Positions 26,757 to 35,880 of a stretch of 61,741 nucleotides of DNA are shown piece after piece (the stretch's first letter is position 1; each line of letters begins with the position of its first letter). The translations under genes and the position numbers were made by a program. The notes below the pieces were generated by a model. The model was not told the DNA's origin. It saw nothing but the letters and a program-made list of their open reading frames with translations, and did not search any database. The stretch is from Bacteroidaceae bacterium (GTDB lineage: Bacteria; Bacteroidota; Bacteroidia; Bacteroidales; Bacteroidaceae): contig JAGAYH010000015.1 in NCBI GenBank assembly GCA_017940565.1, forward strand, positions 1 to 61,741. The letters are read 5' to 3'.

Positions 26757-29700
26757 GTGATGAAGAAAGCGCTCTGCTGGCTATTGCTATTCGTTGCCGG
26801 GGTGTCTGCGGTGCAGGCAGCCGACGACGGTGGGCTCGACATGGGTTACAACACGTCGTGGACAGCCCGCATATTCTATAATCCGGGGCGCGGTTTCGAC
26901 AACAGTTGGCCGCAACTGTGCCAAGCCCGCGAGGGAGATGTCTATACGGTGAGTCTGCCTTATGCCACGGCGCAGCAGTGGCAGGCGCAGGTGCAGTTTA
27001 AGACCCCCGTGACGCTGATGAAGATGCACACCTACCGCCTGACGCTGGTAGCCAAAACGCTGTCGGGCGACCCCTGCCCCATGACGGTGGTGCTGGCCGA
27101 AAACGAGAACGACCAAGTCAGGGCGGCCTACCTGGAGACGGTGGCCAACGGCGACACGGTGGTGATAGACGACATCGCGGGGACGGACATCGCCGACATG
27201 AAGCTGTGGTTCGACTTCGGCGGCAACAGCCAGGGGACCAAGGTGGAGATTTCGGGCATTTCGCTGGTGGACAAAAACAATTCGGTGCCGGAACGGTGGG
27301 TGGGCTCGGTATATTACACCCAGTGCTACTATGCCCCCGGCGGACAGCGCACGGCCGACCCCGACATTGAGGGCACGGTGCCGTCGCTGGCCTGGACGTT
27401 GCCCGATTTCAAGGACTCGGCGTGGGAAAAGGCCGAGATGCCCATCGGCAACAGCGGTTTCATCGACGTCGTGAGAACCATTTGGCAGGGCAGTCAATAC
27501 AACAACTACTGGATTCGCCGCAACTTTACGCTGGACGAGGTAAAGAGCACCTCACGCTATATGCTCGATGTGCTCCACGACGACACGTATGCCATCTACG
27601 TGAACGGCCATCTCATCGATGAGGCCGACGACTGGACCATCGGCAAGGAAGCCATCCACTTTGAAATACCCTACTTGTTCCTCAAGCAAGGCAACAACGT
27701 GATAGCCGTGTATCAGCAGCAGAATGTGGGCGGCAAATTCTTCGACTGCGGACTGACCGTCACTCCCGACTATTACGATGAATCTGACGATGTCAATCCG
27801 GCTGAGGCCCTTGTGGCCAACGAAATCCAAGTGGCCAACATCGACCGCTTCATCGACCACTCGTTCAACTACGGTGCCTGGTTGGAACTATACAACACCA
27901 CCGACAAGACCGTGAATCTGGGCGGGCTCTACCTCAGCGACGACCCGGACTACCCTACCAAGTACATGATACCCATGAACTACGGCACGGTGAAGCCCCA
28001 TGGCTATGCCACCCTGTTTTTCGACCACAACGCCGCCGACGGCACTTACGGCCCTACGGCCAACAAGCAGGTGCGCTTCAATCTGGACGATGCCGGCGGC
28101 ACCATCTATGTGGCAGACAACGCAGGCAAAGTATTCATCGAACAAGACTATCCTCCCTCCGTGTCACGCTGCTCCTATGCCCGCCAAACCGACGGCACGG
28201 GCGAATGGGCACTCACCGGAGAACCTACACCCGGCGCTTCAAACAACAGCAGCGACTTCTCTGACGAACGCCTTGACGCCCCGCAACCCGACACCGATTC
28301 GCGGCTGTTCATTGAACCCTTTACCGTCAACGTGACCATTCCCGAGGGAGCCACCCTCAGATACACCACCGACGGCTCCACTCCCGTCGAGTCAAGTCCG
28401 GTAAGCGCCGACGGCGTGTTCCAAATCAGCAGCACCACCCCCCTGCGCCTGCGGCTGTTCCAAAAAGGTTGCCTGCCCAGCCCCGTGACCACCCGCAGCT
28501 ACATCCGGCGAGACAGGGACTACTATCTGCCCATACTGTCCATCAACACCGCGCACGACAACCTCTACGGCGACTCCATCGGTGTCTATTGCCAGGGAGT
28601 GAACGGGGTGACGGGCCATGGGAACAATTCGGTGCGCAACAACCTGAACATGGACTGGGTGCGGCCTGTCAACATGGAATACATCACCGCTGACAACCGG
28701 ATGGTCATCAACCAGGAAGCCGAATTCGGCATTATCGGCGGTTGGAGCCGACTCTATGCCCCCAGTTCGTTCCGACTGAAGGCCAAGGCTATCTACGAAG
28801 GGAACAAATCGTTCAACTACCCGTTCTTCCACACCAAGCCCTACAACAAATACAAGGAACTGCTGGTGCGCAACGGTGGCAACGACAACGATTCCAAAGC
28901 CCACGGACGCATCAAAGACGCCATCATCCAGCAAACGCTCTCGACGAGCGGCGTCTATGTGGATTGCCAGGCCCTGCAACCCACCCACGTCTTCTTCAAC
29001 GGCCAGTACATCGGCATGCTCAACCTGCGCGACCCAAGCAACAAGTACTTCGCCACGGCCAACTACGGCTACGACAAGGACTTCATGGACGCCTTCGAAT
29101 ACTCTAACGGCTATTTCCAGAAAGCCGGTGACAACAAAGCATACAACGAATGGGTCAGTCTGGCAGCCAATGCTTCCGACGAAGCCACCTACGATGTATT
29201 GCGCGACCGGGTGGACATGGACGAATACATCAACCACGCCGCGGCCATGACATATATCGGTTCCTCCGACTGGATTTGCAACAATAACAACCTGAAAGGC
29301 TTCCGTTCGCGTCCCGACGGCAAGTTCCACATTGTGCTCTTCGACGTGGACTGGGGCTTCAAGAACGCCCAGGGCCTCTCCACCCTTATGGGCAGCAACG
29401 CCAACGACTACATCCGCACGTTCAAGAACATGATGAAAAACGCCCGCTTCAAGCGCCAGTTCATCGACAGCTATTGCCTCATGCACGGCAGTGTATTCAC
29501 CCCGGAGCGCTCCAAAGCCGTCGGCGACAGCCTGGCCCGCCTCTTTGAACCTGCTCTGGCCTTTGAGGGAAAGCAGCCGTGGACATCGTACAACGAACTC
29601 GTGCCAAACATGACTGACGAAAGCCGGCGTGAACAGCACATTCAGGCTCTGCGAAACACCATGGGGCTTGGCCAGGGCATGCACGTGAAGCTCTCGGCCA

Positions 29701-31094
29701 ATATCCCTGAAGCCCAGCTGCGTGTAAACTCTCTTAACGTGCCTCTCAACCGTTTCGACGGCACACTCTTCGCCCCCGTCACGCTCGAAGCCTCGGCTCC
29801 CGCAGGCTACAACTTCGCCGGATGGCAGACCAACAAGAGCGTGTCTCTCATTTCTTGGGGCGATGCCTGGAATTTCTGGGACAAGGGCAGCCTCGACCTC
29901 GTTGTCTGGGCCGATGTTGACAATAGCAACAACTGGACGCTTGGCCATGCTCCCATTGGCTACGGCAAGAGCGACATAGCCACAACGACTCAAGCCAATC
30001 TGCCCTGTTACTACTTCCAAAAAAACGTCACCTTCGACGATGAACCGGAAAACGCCGTGGCCATCACCCTCAACTACGTGGCCGACGACGGTTTCATTGT
30101 CTATGTCAACGGCACAGAGGCCGCACGCCACCTCATGCCGGAGGGCAGGCCCGGCTACGACACCTTCGCCACCGACTACGCTCCGGGCAATCCCGACAGA
30201 GGCAGCATCACCCTGCCAAAATCGCTCTTCCGCAAGGGCGAAAACATCATCGCCGCCGAAGTGCACAACAACAAGCTCGCCTCCACCGACATCTATTGGG
30301 ACGCACAGCTCATTCTGAAAACGACATCGGGCGAAACCTTCGCCACCGAGCGCACCGTCACTCTTGCCACCGATGCCGACCAGACCCTGACCGCCGTGTT
30401 TGAGCCCATTGACTCGATATACCGGCGTTATGCAGGCGCCACGCCCATCATAATCAATGAAGTCAGTGCTGCCAACGCCATCTATGCCAACGACCACTAC
30501 AAGCGCAACGACTGGTTGGAGCTCTACAACACCACCGCCGACACCATCGACATCAATGGCATGTATCTCTCCGACGACATCGACAACCGCACAAAATACC
30601 GCATCCGTGCCGACGCCGTCAGCACCCTCATCCCGCCCCACGGCCATCTCATCGTCTGGGCCGACCAGCTCGACCCGCTCCGCCAGCTGCATGCCGGCTT
30701 CAAACTGGGCAATCGCGACGGCGAGTGCGTCATTCTCACCGCCGGTGACCTGTCGTGGAGCGACACCCTGCGCTACGTGCCCCACACGGGTGAAGAAAGC
30801 GTGGGCCGCTATCCGGACGGCGGCAAAAGGGTCTTCCGCATGACGCGCCCCACCCCTGCTGCCGCCAATCAGCTCACCACCTACGCGACCTGGCTCTACG
30901 GCAACGATACCGATTTCGACCCATCTTCGGTTGAAGGCATCGCCACGACAACTGCAGGCCGGAGTCCCGTTGCAGAAACCCACTGGTACTCCCCCAGCGG
31001 CCTGCGTCTGACAGCACCGCAGCGCGGCATAAACATCGTGAAATCCATACACGAGGACGGCACCGTCACCACGCGCAAAGTGGTGGTGAAATAG
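26757..31094 (+). CDS. Large secreted CotH kinase / lamin-tail domain protein
   Basis: A 1445-residue exported protein. Approximate order: signal peptide 1-22 (CWLLLFVAGVSAVQA); jelly-roll carbohydrate-binding-like domain 25-175; a second jelly roll to 345; lamin-tail domain 355-490 (WLELYNTTDKTVNLGGLYLS); chitobiase C-terminal-like domain 510-590 (LRYTTDGSTPVE); CotH kinase-like domain 595-900 with LLVRNGGNDNDS and LFDVDWGF; another jelly roll about 1030-1170; a second lamin-tail domain about 1230-1370; and a C-terminal segment (YSPSGLRL ... RKVVVK) like Bacteroidales type IX secretion sorting tails. CotH proteins phosphorylate other proteins in spore coats; the substrate here is unknown. 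It is monocistronic, with a strong promoter and the B3 hairpin after it. Confidence 0.85.
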   Translation: MMKKALCWLLLFVAGVSAVQAADDGGLDMGYNTSWTARIFYNPGRGFDNSWPQLCQAREGDVYTVSLPYATAQQWQAQVQFKTPVTLMKMHTYRLTLVAKTLSGDPCPMTVVLAENENDQVRAAYLETVANGDTVVIDDIAGTDIADMKLWFDFGGNSQGTKVEISGISLVDKNNSVPERWVGSVYYTQCYYAPGGQRTADPDIEGTVPSLAWTLPDFKDSAWEKAEMPIGNSGFIDVVRTIWQGSQYNNYWIRRNFTLDEVKSTSRYMLDVLHDDTYAIYVNGHLIDEADDWTIGKEAIHFEIPYLFLKQGNNVIAVYQQQNVGGKFFDCGLTVTPDYYDESDDVNPAEALVANEIQVANIDRFIDHSFNYGAWLELYNTTDKTVNLGGLYLSDDPDYPTKYMIPMNYGTVKPHGYATLFFDHNAADGTYGPTANKQVRFNLDDAGGTIYVADNAGKVFIEQDYPPSVSRCSYARQTDGTGEWALTGEPTPGASNNSSDFSDERLDAPQPDTDSRLFIEPFTVNVTIPEGATLRYTTDGSTPVESSPVSADGVFQISSTTPLRLRLFQKGCLPSPVTTRSYIRRDRDYYLPILSINTAHDNLYGDSIGVYCQGVNGVTGHGNNSVRNNLNMDWVRPVNMEYITADNRMVINQEAEFGIIGGWSRLYAPSSFRLKAKAIYEGNKSFNYPFFHTKPYNKYKELLVRNGGNDNDSKAHGRIKDAIIQQTLSTSGVYVDCQALQPTHVFFNGQYIGMLNLRDPSNKYFATANYGYDKDFMDAFEYSNGYFQKAGDNKAYNEWVSLAANASDEATYDVLRDRVDMDEYINHAAAMTYIGSSDWICNNNNLKGFRSRPDGKFHIVLFDVDWGFKNAQGLSTLMGSNANDYIRTFKNMMKNARFKRQFIDSYCLMHGSVFTPERSKAVGDSLARLFEPALAFEGKQPWTSYNELVPNMTDESRREQHIQALRNTMGLGQGMHVKLSANIPEAQLRVNSLNVPLNRFDGTLFAPVTLEASAPAGYNFAGWQTNKSVSLISWGDAWNFWDKGSLDLVVWADVDNSNNWTLGHAPIGYGKSDIATTTQANLPCYYFQKNVTFDDEPENAVAITLNYVADDGFIVYVNGTEAARHLMPEGRPGYDTFATDYAPGNPDRGSITLPKSLFRKGENIIAAEVHNNKLASTDIYWDAQLILKTTSGETFATERTVTLATDADQTLTAVFEPIDSIYRRYAGATPIIINEVSAANAIYANDHYKRNDWLELYNTTADTIDINGMYLSDDIDNRTKYRIRADAVSTLIPPHGHLIVWADQLDPLRQLHAGFKLGNRDGECVILTAGDLSWSDTLRYVPHTGEESVGRYPDGGKRVFRMTRPTPAAANQLTTYATWLYGNDTDFDPSSVEGIATTTAGRSPVAETHWYSPSGLRLTAPQRGINIVKSIHEDGTVTTRKVVVK

Positions 31095-31141
31095 CCGGAC
31101 GCAACAGACGGACCGCGTCTCAGAAAACGGCCCTTGGGTTT

Positions 31142-31204
31142 TACAAATCGGACTTGTAATTCACGAAAACGGATTTAGTCTGCACTAAATCCGTTTTCGT
31201 TTTT
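31142..31204. repeat. 63-bp triplet array B3
   Basis: Three 21-base units start at 31142, 31163 and 31184. The second core (ACGAAAACGGATTTAGT) and third core (ACTAAATCCGTTTTCGT) are exact reverse complements separated by CTGC, so the array contains a 17-bp hairpin. It fills the gap between convergent cotH and cbiB, and its last base touches the cbiB stop codon. Confidence 0.85.
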
Positions 31205-31205
31205 C
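31163..31205 (+). terminator. Repeat-derived terminator after the CotH gene
   Basis: A perfect 17-bp stem, 4-base loop CTGC, then TTTTTC on the plus strand. It is made of two units of the 63-bp repeat, which suggests the repeat has been taken over as a terminator. On the minus strand no T run follows. Confidence 0.65.
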
Positions 31206-32163
31206 AGAAACAATACGTCAGGGCCGCCACGAGCCCGACGGCCATGACTTCAGCCAAGAAACAGACGCGCAGGCTTGTGGGCAGGTCGCCGTCTGTGAGC
31301 GGACGCGGATTGTCACCAATGTAGGGTTTCACCACGGGGCGGCCGAAATAGTCGTGAGTACCTCCGAACCGGCAGTCAAGGCAAGCCGCCAGCGCCGCCT
31401 CGGGCCAGCCGCTGTTGGGCGAGGCATGGCAGGGGCCGTAGTGCCGGACAAAGGCAAGGAGGTGGCGGAAGCCTTTACGGCGAGCCTTACCGCAAAGGGC
31501 CAACAGCGTGTAGGCCACAATCATAAGCAAGGCCGTGAGACGTGCAGGGATGTAGTTGGCCACATCGTCCTGCCGGGCCGACCAGAAACCGAACTCACGG
31601 TATCGCGGCGTGCGGTAGCCCAGCATGGAGTCGAGCGTATTGACCATTTTATACGCCACCATGCCCGGCACGCCCAGCAGGAGGAACCAGAAGAGAGGGG
31701 CCACCACACCGTCGGAGAGGTTCTCGGCCAAAGTTTCAAGAGCCGCCGTGCGCACCTCGTTTTCCGAAAGCACCGCCGTGTCACGTCCTACGATGCGGGC
31801 CACCCTGCGCCGCCCTGCGTCGAGTCCGCGCCTGAGAGCACTGAACACCTCGCGCACTTCATACCGCAACGTGCGGCCGGCCAAGGAGTAAAACACCAGA
31901 ACCGCGGCAACGGCCATCTTCAGCCATGAATACGGTGCGAGCAGGTGCAACAGGAGCCAGACGGAAACATAGGCCAGCACCACGCTGACAATGGCCAGCA
32001 CGGCCCCCTTGGCCCTACGGCAGCGACCGTGGTTCAAGCGGTGTTCACCAAACGCTATCCACCGTCCGAAGGCCACTACCGGATGGGGCAAACGGGCAGG
32101 ATCGCCGAAAAGCAGGTCGGCCACCCAGCCTAAGACAACCGACAAACTATTCACAGGTATCAT
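31204..32163 (-). CDS. cbiB: Adenosylcobinamide-phosphate synthase CbiB
   Basis: A 319-residue membrane enzyme that joins (R)-1-amino-2-propanol phosphate to adenosylcobyric acid. Family features are the start with DLLFGDPARLPHPVVAFGRW, ETLAENLSDGVVAPLFW, YKMVNTLDSMLGYR and HYGPCHASPNSGWPEAALA, plus several membrane helices. It is the last gene of the cobalamin operon and overlaps the aminotransferase gene by 17 bases. Confidence 0.95.
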   Translation of the reverse strand: MIPVNSLSVVLGWVADLLFGDPARLPHPVVAFGRWIAFGEHRLNHGRCRRAKGAVLAIVSVVLAYVSVWLLLHLLAPYSWLKMAVAAVLVFYSLAGRTLRYEVREVFSALRRGLDAGRRRVARIVGRDTAVLSENEVRTAALETLAENLSDGVVAPLFWFLLLGVPGMVAYKMVNTLDSMLGYRTPRYREFGFWSARQDDVANYIPARLTALLMIVAYTLLALCGKARRKGFRHLLAFVRHYGPCHASPNSGWPEAALAACLDCRFGGTHDYFGRPVVKPYIGDNPRPLTDGDLPTSLRVCFLAEVMAVGLVAALTYCF

Positions 32164-33175
32164 GGCCGGTGCTTAGGGTTTTCTTAATAGCGGCAACCAG
32201 TTCGTCATTCTCGGCAGGCGTTTGCACGGCTATGCGAAAATGGGCCGGCGTGAGTCCATGAAAATTGGATGCGTCACGAATGAGTATGCCATGGTCCTGA
32301 GCCAAGCGTTGTTTCAAGTCAGCTGCCGTGCCACGGAGAAGACGGCAAAGGAGGATATGCGTGTCGGAGGGATGCACCCCGATGCCACCCACCTGCTGCA
32401 ATGCCTGAGCCACACGCTCGCGTTCTTGCAGCAAGGCGGCAAGGGGCAAGGCGTATTGGTTGCGATGAGCCAAAAGATACAAGGCCGCTTCCTGAGCCAG
32501 GCTGTTGACACTCCAGGGCATCTGCAACCCACGCAAACGGCCGGTGAGCGTCTCGGGAGCCGTGATATAGCCAATGCGCAGACCGGGAACGGCAAATTCT
32601 TTCGTCATGGAATGAATCATGACTACGTTGGGCAAAGCCACAGCCTCGGCAGCGCTCACCAGAGGCTCGGGGGTGAAAGGCGCATAACTGGCATCGATGA
32701 CAAAGACAGTATCGGGATGTTCTCGTATACAATCGGTCAGAACGTCGCGCTCCAGCACCGTACCCGTGGGGTTGTTGGGATTGCACAGCCAGAACATGTC
32801 GCTGCATCCCTGCCACTCAGCCAAACCGTTGACATGGCAGAGCCTATGCCCATGGACGCGGCAGGCATCGGCATATTCGGCAAACGTTGGCGAGAGAATG
32901 GCCGTCCGACTTCCACGGAAAGCCTGCGCCACCAGGTAAATGGCCTCTGTGGCTCCGCTGGTGACCATGACATGACGGGAAGAAATCCCCAACATGGCCG
33001 CAACGGTCTGCTCCACACGGACAGGCGAAGGCTCGGGATAGTTCTTTACCGAATGAAGACAGCGGGCCAGATGGGCAAACAGGGGCTCGTGATTGAAATG
33101 GTTATAGACATTCGAACTGAAATTGATGCGAATGTCCGGATAATTGAATACGTCGTCGCCGTGACCGTTTATCAT
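32147..33175 (-). CDS. cobD: Threonine-phosphate decarboxylase-like aminotransferase (CobD/CobC type)
   Basis: A 342-residue PLP enzyme of aminotransferase class I/II. The PLP lysine is in IHSMTKEFAVPGLRIGY; NPNNPTGTVL and the start INFSSNVY are also family features. In the cobalamin pathway it decarboxylates threonine phosphate to the aminopropanol phosphate used by CbiB, which is encoded next to it with a 17-base overlap. A histidinol-phosphate aminotransferase is the alternative by family, but the context favours the cobalamin role. Confidence 0.88.
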   Translation of the reverse strand: MINGHGDDVFNYPDIRINFSSNVYNHFNHEPLFAHLARCLHSVKNYPEPSPVRVEQTVAAMLGISSRHVMVTSGATEAIYLVAQAFRGSRTAILSPTFAEYADACRVHGHRLCHVNGLAEWQGCSDMFWLCNPNNPTGTVLERDVLTDCIREHPDTVFVIDASYAPFTPEPLVSAAEAVALPNVVMIHSMTKEFAVPGLRIGYITAPETLTGRLRGLQMPWSVNSLAQEAALYLLAHRNQYALPLAALLQERERVAQALQQVGGIGVHPSDTHILLCRLLRGTAADLKQRLAQDHGILIRDASNFHGLTPAHFRIAVQTPAENDELVAAIKKTLSTGHDTCE

Positions 33176-33189
33176 AATTTTTTAGTTTA

Positions 33190-34638
33190 CTAATTCAGAG
33201 GATTACTATAACTCATTATTTTGTACAAGCGAGGTATATCAACATATTGCCGCACATGGGCAGCCAATTTGTCGTATTGATTCTCACGGAAGGACTCCAC
33301 ATTCATTTTTGGCGTCACATGGTTTGCCGACTTCAGAATATAATCGATGACAACCGGGTTGTCAAGGCATCCGTGTATGTAAGTTCCGATACAATTGTTC
33401 TTGATGACAAAAGGCTCTGAAGCCGTGGACCGGCCTTGGTGGATTTCGTAACCTTTGCAACGTACTCCCTGAAAAACAAATTCGACCTGTCGCGTCGTTT
33501 TCTCCGGAGTCATGGTTGTATCAATGGGCAACAGTCCCAAACCGGGCAGTGAGGTCAGCGAACCTTCGACCCCGTCGGGGTCACTGACCGTATGGCCCAG
33601 CATCTGAAAGCCGCCGCAAATGCCGACTACGGTTTTTCCCCTTGCATGTTCGCGCAGTATGGCACCGGCCATGCCGCTCCGCCGCAATTCATACAAGTCA
33701 TCAAGCGTGGCCTTGGTGCCCGGCAGGACAATAATGTCGGCTTGGGCCAAATCGTCGGGGTTGGCCGTATAGAAAAGAGTGACACGTCCATCACGCTCCA
33801 AGGTGTCGAAATCGGTGAAGTTGCTCAGATGATGAAGAAGCACCACGGCAATTTTTTTGCAGCCCTGCATCTTTCCGGAGACCTGTGCCCCTTTCACTTT
33901 CCTTTCGAGAACAACGCTGTCTTCAGCATCTATTGCAATGTCGTGGAAGGTTGGAACAACGCCCAAGACCGGAACGCCACAAATATCCTCAAGCATCTGC
34001 CGACCTTCGCTGAACAGACGCATGTCACCCCGGAATTTGTTTACGATGATTCCACGGATGAGTTGCCTGTCCTCTGGCCGTTGCAAGGCAATACTTCCGT
34101 AGCACGAAGCAAACACGCCTCCGCGGTCGATGTCGGCCACCAGGATGACCGCCGCACCGGCATGACGCGCCATTGACAAGTTTACCAGGTCGGTGTCGCG
34201 GAGATTGAGCTCCGAGATACTGCCGGCACCTTCCAGAACGATGGGATTATATTGGCTTTGCAGGCGGTCGAAGGCCTCACACACCGCTTTGCGCAACACT
34301 TCCTGACGTTCCTTGCGAAAATAGTCGTAGGCCGAGCGGTTGCCAACGGGTTTGCCCAGGAGGACCACCTGCGTGGTGTGCTCTGAGTTTGGCTTAAGCA
34401 GGAGCGGGTTCATATCGGCGCAGGGTGGCAAGCCACAGGCTTCGGCCTGCACGGCCTGGGCCCGTCCTATTTCCAGCCCGTCGGGCGTGGCATACGAGTT
34501 GAGCGCCATGTTTTGCGCTTTGAACGGTGCCGGACGGTATCCGTCTTGCAGGAAAATGCGGCACAGGGCTGTTGACAGGATGCTCTTGCCGACATCACTG
34601 CCTGTGCCGGCCAACATGACAGGTCTTAGAGTTTCCAT
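33190..34638 (-). CDS. cobQ: Cobyric acid synthase
   Basis: A 482-residue glutamine-dependent amidotransferase that amidates four side chains of adenosylcobyrinic acid a,c-diamide. The N-terminal synthetase domain has VMLAGTGSDVGKS and APFKAQNMALNSY. The C-terminal glutaminase domain has the nucleophile in VVGICGGFQMLG and the catalytic histidine in CIGTYIHGCLDNP. The ATG for METLRPVM was chosen; it gives the usual family start and a 13-base overlap with the preceding cobB fragment. Confidence 0.95.
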   Translation of the reverse strand: METLRPVMLAGTGSDVGKSILSTALCRIFLQDGYRPAPFKAQNMALNSYATPDGLEIGRAQAVQAEACGLPPCADMNPLLLKPNSEHTTQVVLLGKPVGNRSAYDYFRKERQEVLRKAVCEAFDRLQSQYNPIVLEGAGSISELNLRDTDLVNLSMARHAGAAVILVADIDRGGVFASCYGSIALQRPEDRQLIRGIIVNKFRGDMRLFSEGRQMLEDICGVPVLGVVPTFHDIAIDAEDSVVLERKVKGAQVSGKMQGCKKIAVVLLHHLSNFTDFDTLERDGRVTLFYTANPDDLAQADIIVLPGTKATLDDLYELRRSGMAGAILREHARGKTVVGICGGFQMLGHTVSDPDGVEGSLTSLPGLGLLPIDTTMTPEKTTRQVEFVFQGVRCKGYEIHQGRSTASEPFVIKNNCIGTYIHGCLDNPVVIDYILKSANHVTPKMNVESFRENQYDKLAAHVRQYVDIPRLYKIMSYSNPLN

Positions 34639-35198
34639 AATGCTTCCAATGTGGTTTCGGCCCAATACCAGTGGGTGTAACCGGCCAATACGTTTTTATA
34701 TCTGTACAGTGGGGTGCCCACGGCCTCACCCCGGGCGGAGCGTTGCAGACAAAGCCGCCGTAAACCGGCTTGTGGCTGTTCTTCGCAGACGGAAGAGTAA
34801 TGAAATTCGTGGCCACGGACAACTGTATTGCCTACTGTCATCTGCCGATAGCCCAAATGCAGCCTCGCATTGCGCATAGTGGCCCGAAGGGGCAGGACAC
34901 CGCACATGGCTCTTCCGTCTATGTCGCGGCAAAGGAACATGAAACCGCCGCACTCTGCAAACACGCGGCCGCCGTCTTCGGAATAGTCGTATATCGACTG
35001 GCGCATACTTTCGTTAGCCTCCAGTCTGTCGGCAAACAGTTCGGGATAGCCTCCCGGAAGATAGAGTCCGTCACACGGCGGCAACATCTGGTCGCGAAGA
35101 GGCGAGAAATAGACCACTCGGCACAGCTGTGCCAAAGCATCCACATTGGCTTTGTAAATGAAGTTGAACGCTTCGTCGTTAGCTATGGCTATTGTCAT
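34626..35198 (-). CDS. cobB: Cobyrinate a,c-diamide synthase, C-terminal glutaminase part (split CobB/CbiA)
   Basis: A 190-residue frame equal to the C-terminal glutamine amidotransferase domain of CobB/CbiA. It starts MTIAIANDEAFNFIY (the linker-to-domain junction in intact enzymes) and carries LYLPGGYPELFADRL, the nucleophile in VFAECGGFMFL and RGHEFHYS. It lies in the +1 frame relative to the N-terminal part and overlaps it by 20 bases. Either the gene is frameshifted, or the enzyme is made as two coupled polypeptides. The break falls exactly between the two domains. Confidence 0.85.
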   Translation of the reverse strand: MTIAIANDEAFNFIYKANVDALAQLCRVVYFSPLRDQMLPPCDGLYLPGGYPELFADRLEANESMRQSIYDYSEDGGRVFAECGGFMFLCRDIDGRAMCGVLPLRATMRNARLHLGYRQMTVGNTVVRGHEFHYSSVCEEQPQAGLRRLCLQRSARGEAVGTPLYRYKNVLAGYTHWYWAETTLEALWKL

Positions 35199-35880
35199 CG
35201 TCCTGTTGTGTCTTTATGGTTGTAAGCAATCGGTCCACGTCCACATGGCGTTCTATTTCTTCAGCCGCAGAAGTTATCAGGCGTTCCATCTGTGCCTGCT
35301 CCTGAACCGTAAGTCCCAAATGGCGGCTGGGAACCGTCAGTTGTGCATTGCGAGACAAGTATCCGAAGCACTCTGCGCCGGCATCGCCGCAAGCCTGCCG
35401 GAGCATGTCGTACTGGCGTTCGGAGGCCACAAAGTTAAAGACCACACCGGCCAATTGCAGTTCGGGCCAAAAGTGGCGGAATCCGTAAATGAGCGGAGCA
35501 ACACTGTATGCCACCGACTGGGCACTCACTAACAGCAGTACGGGCAGCTTCAGGAGCGTCGCCACTTCGGCCGCGCTGCCACGGGCACCGTCGTAGCCGT
35601 CGAATAGTCCCATGGCCCCTTCGGCCACACGCACATCGGCCCCGCGGCCATAGCGGTCGAAGAGTGCTCTTACGTGTTCCGGCGAAGCCATAAAGGTATC
35701 CAGGTTGACGGAAGCGACACCCGAGGCCTGACGGTGGTACAGGGGATCTATATAGTCGGGACCGCACTTGAAAGGCTGCACTTTCAAACCACGATGACGT
35801 AACACGCGCAGCAGACCTGCCGTAAACGTGGTTTTGCCACAGCCTGAAGCCGCAGCACCTATCAGAACAGAGCGACACAT
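35179..35880 (-). CDS. cobB: Cobyrinate a,c-diamide synthase, N-terminal ATPase part (split CobB/CbiA)
   Basis: A 233-residue frame equal to the N-terminal domain of CobB/CbiA, which with ATP and glutamine amidates the a and c side chains of cobyrinic acid. Walker A is GAAASGCGKTT; PFKCGPDYIDPLYH and VAEGAMGLFDGYDGARGS are family motifs. It runs out in DRLLTTIKTQQDDDNSHS and a TAA, where an intact enzyme would continue into the glutaminase domain found in the next frame. It overlaps cobS by 19 bases at its start. Confidence 0.85.
   Translation of the reverse strand: MCRSVLIGAAASGCGKTTFTAGLLRVLRHRGLKVQPFKCGPDYIDPLYHRQASGVASVNLDTFMASPEHVRALFDRYGRGADVRVAEGAMGLFDGYDGARGSAAEVATLLKLPVLLLVSAQSVAYSVAPLIYGFRHFWPELQLAGVVFNFVASERQYDMLRQACGDAGAECFGYLSRNAQLTVPSRHLGLTVQEQAQMERLITSAAEEIERHVDVDRLLTTIKTQQDDDNSHS

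Noticed and set aside
28392-31052. Minus-strand frame of about 886 codons opposite the CotH gene
   Set aside because: Antisense shadow in a GC-rich third-position gene; no domain seen, and the sense protein has clear domains throughout.
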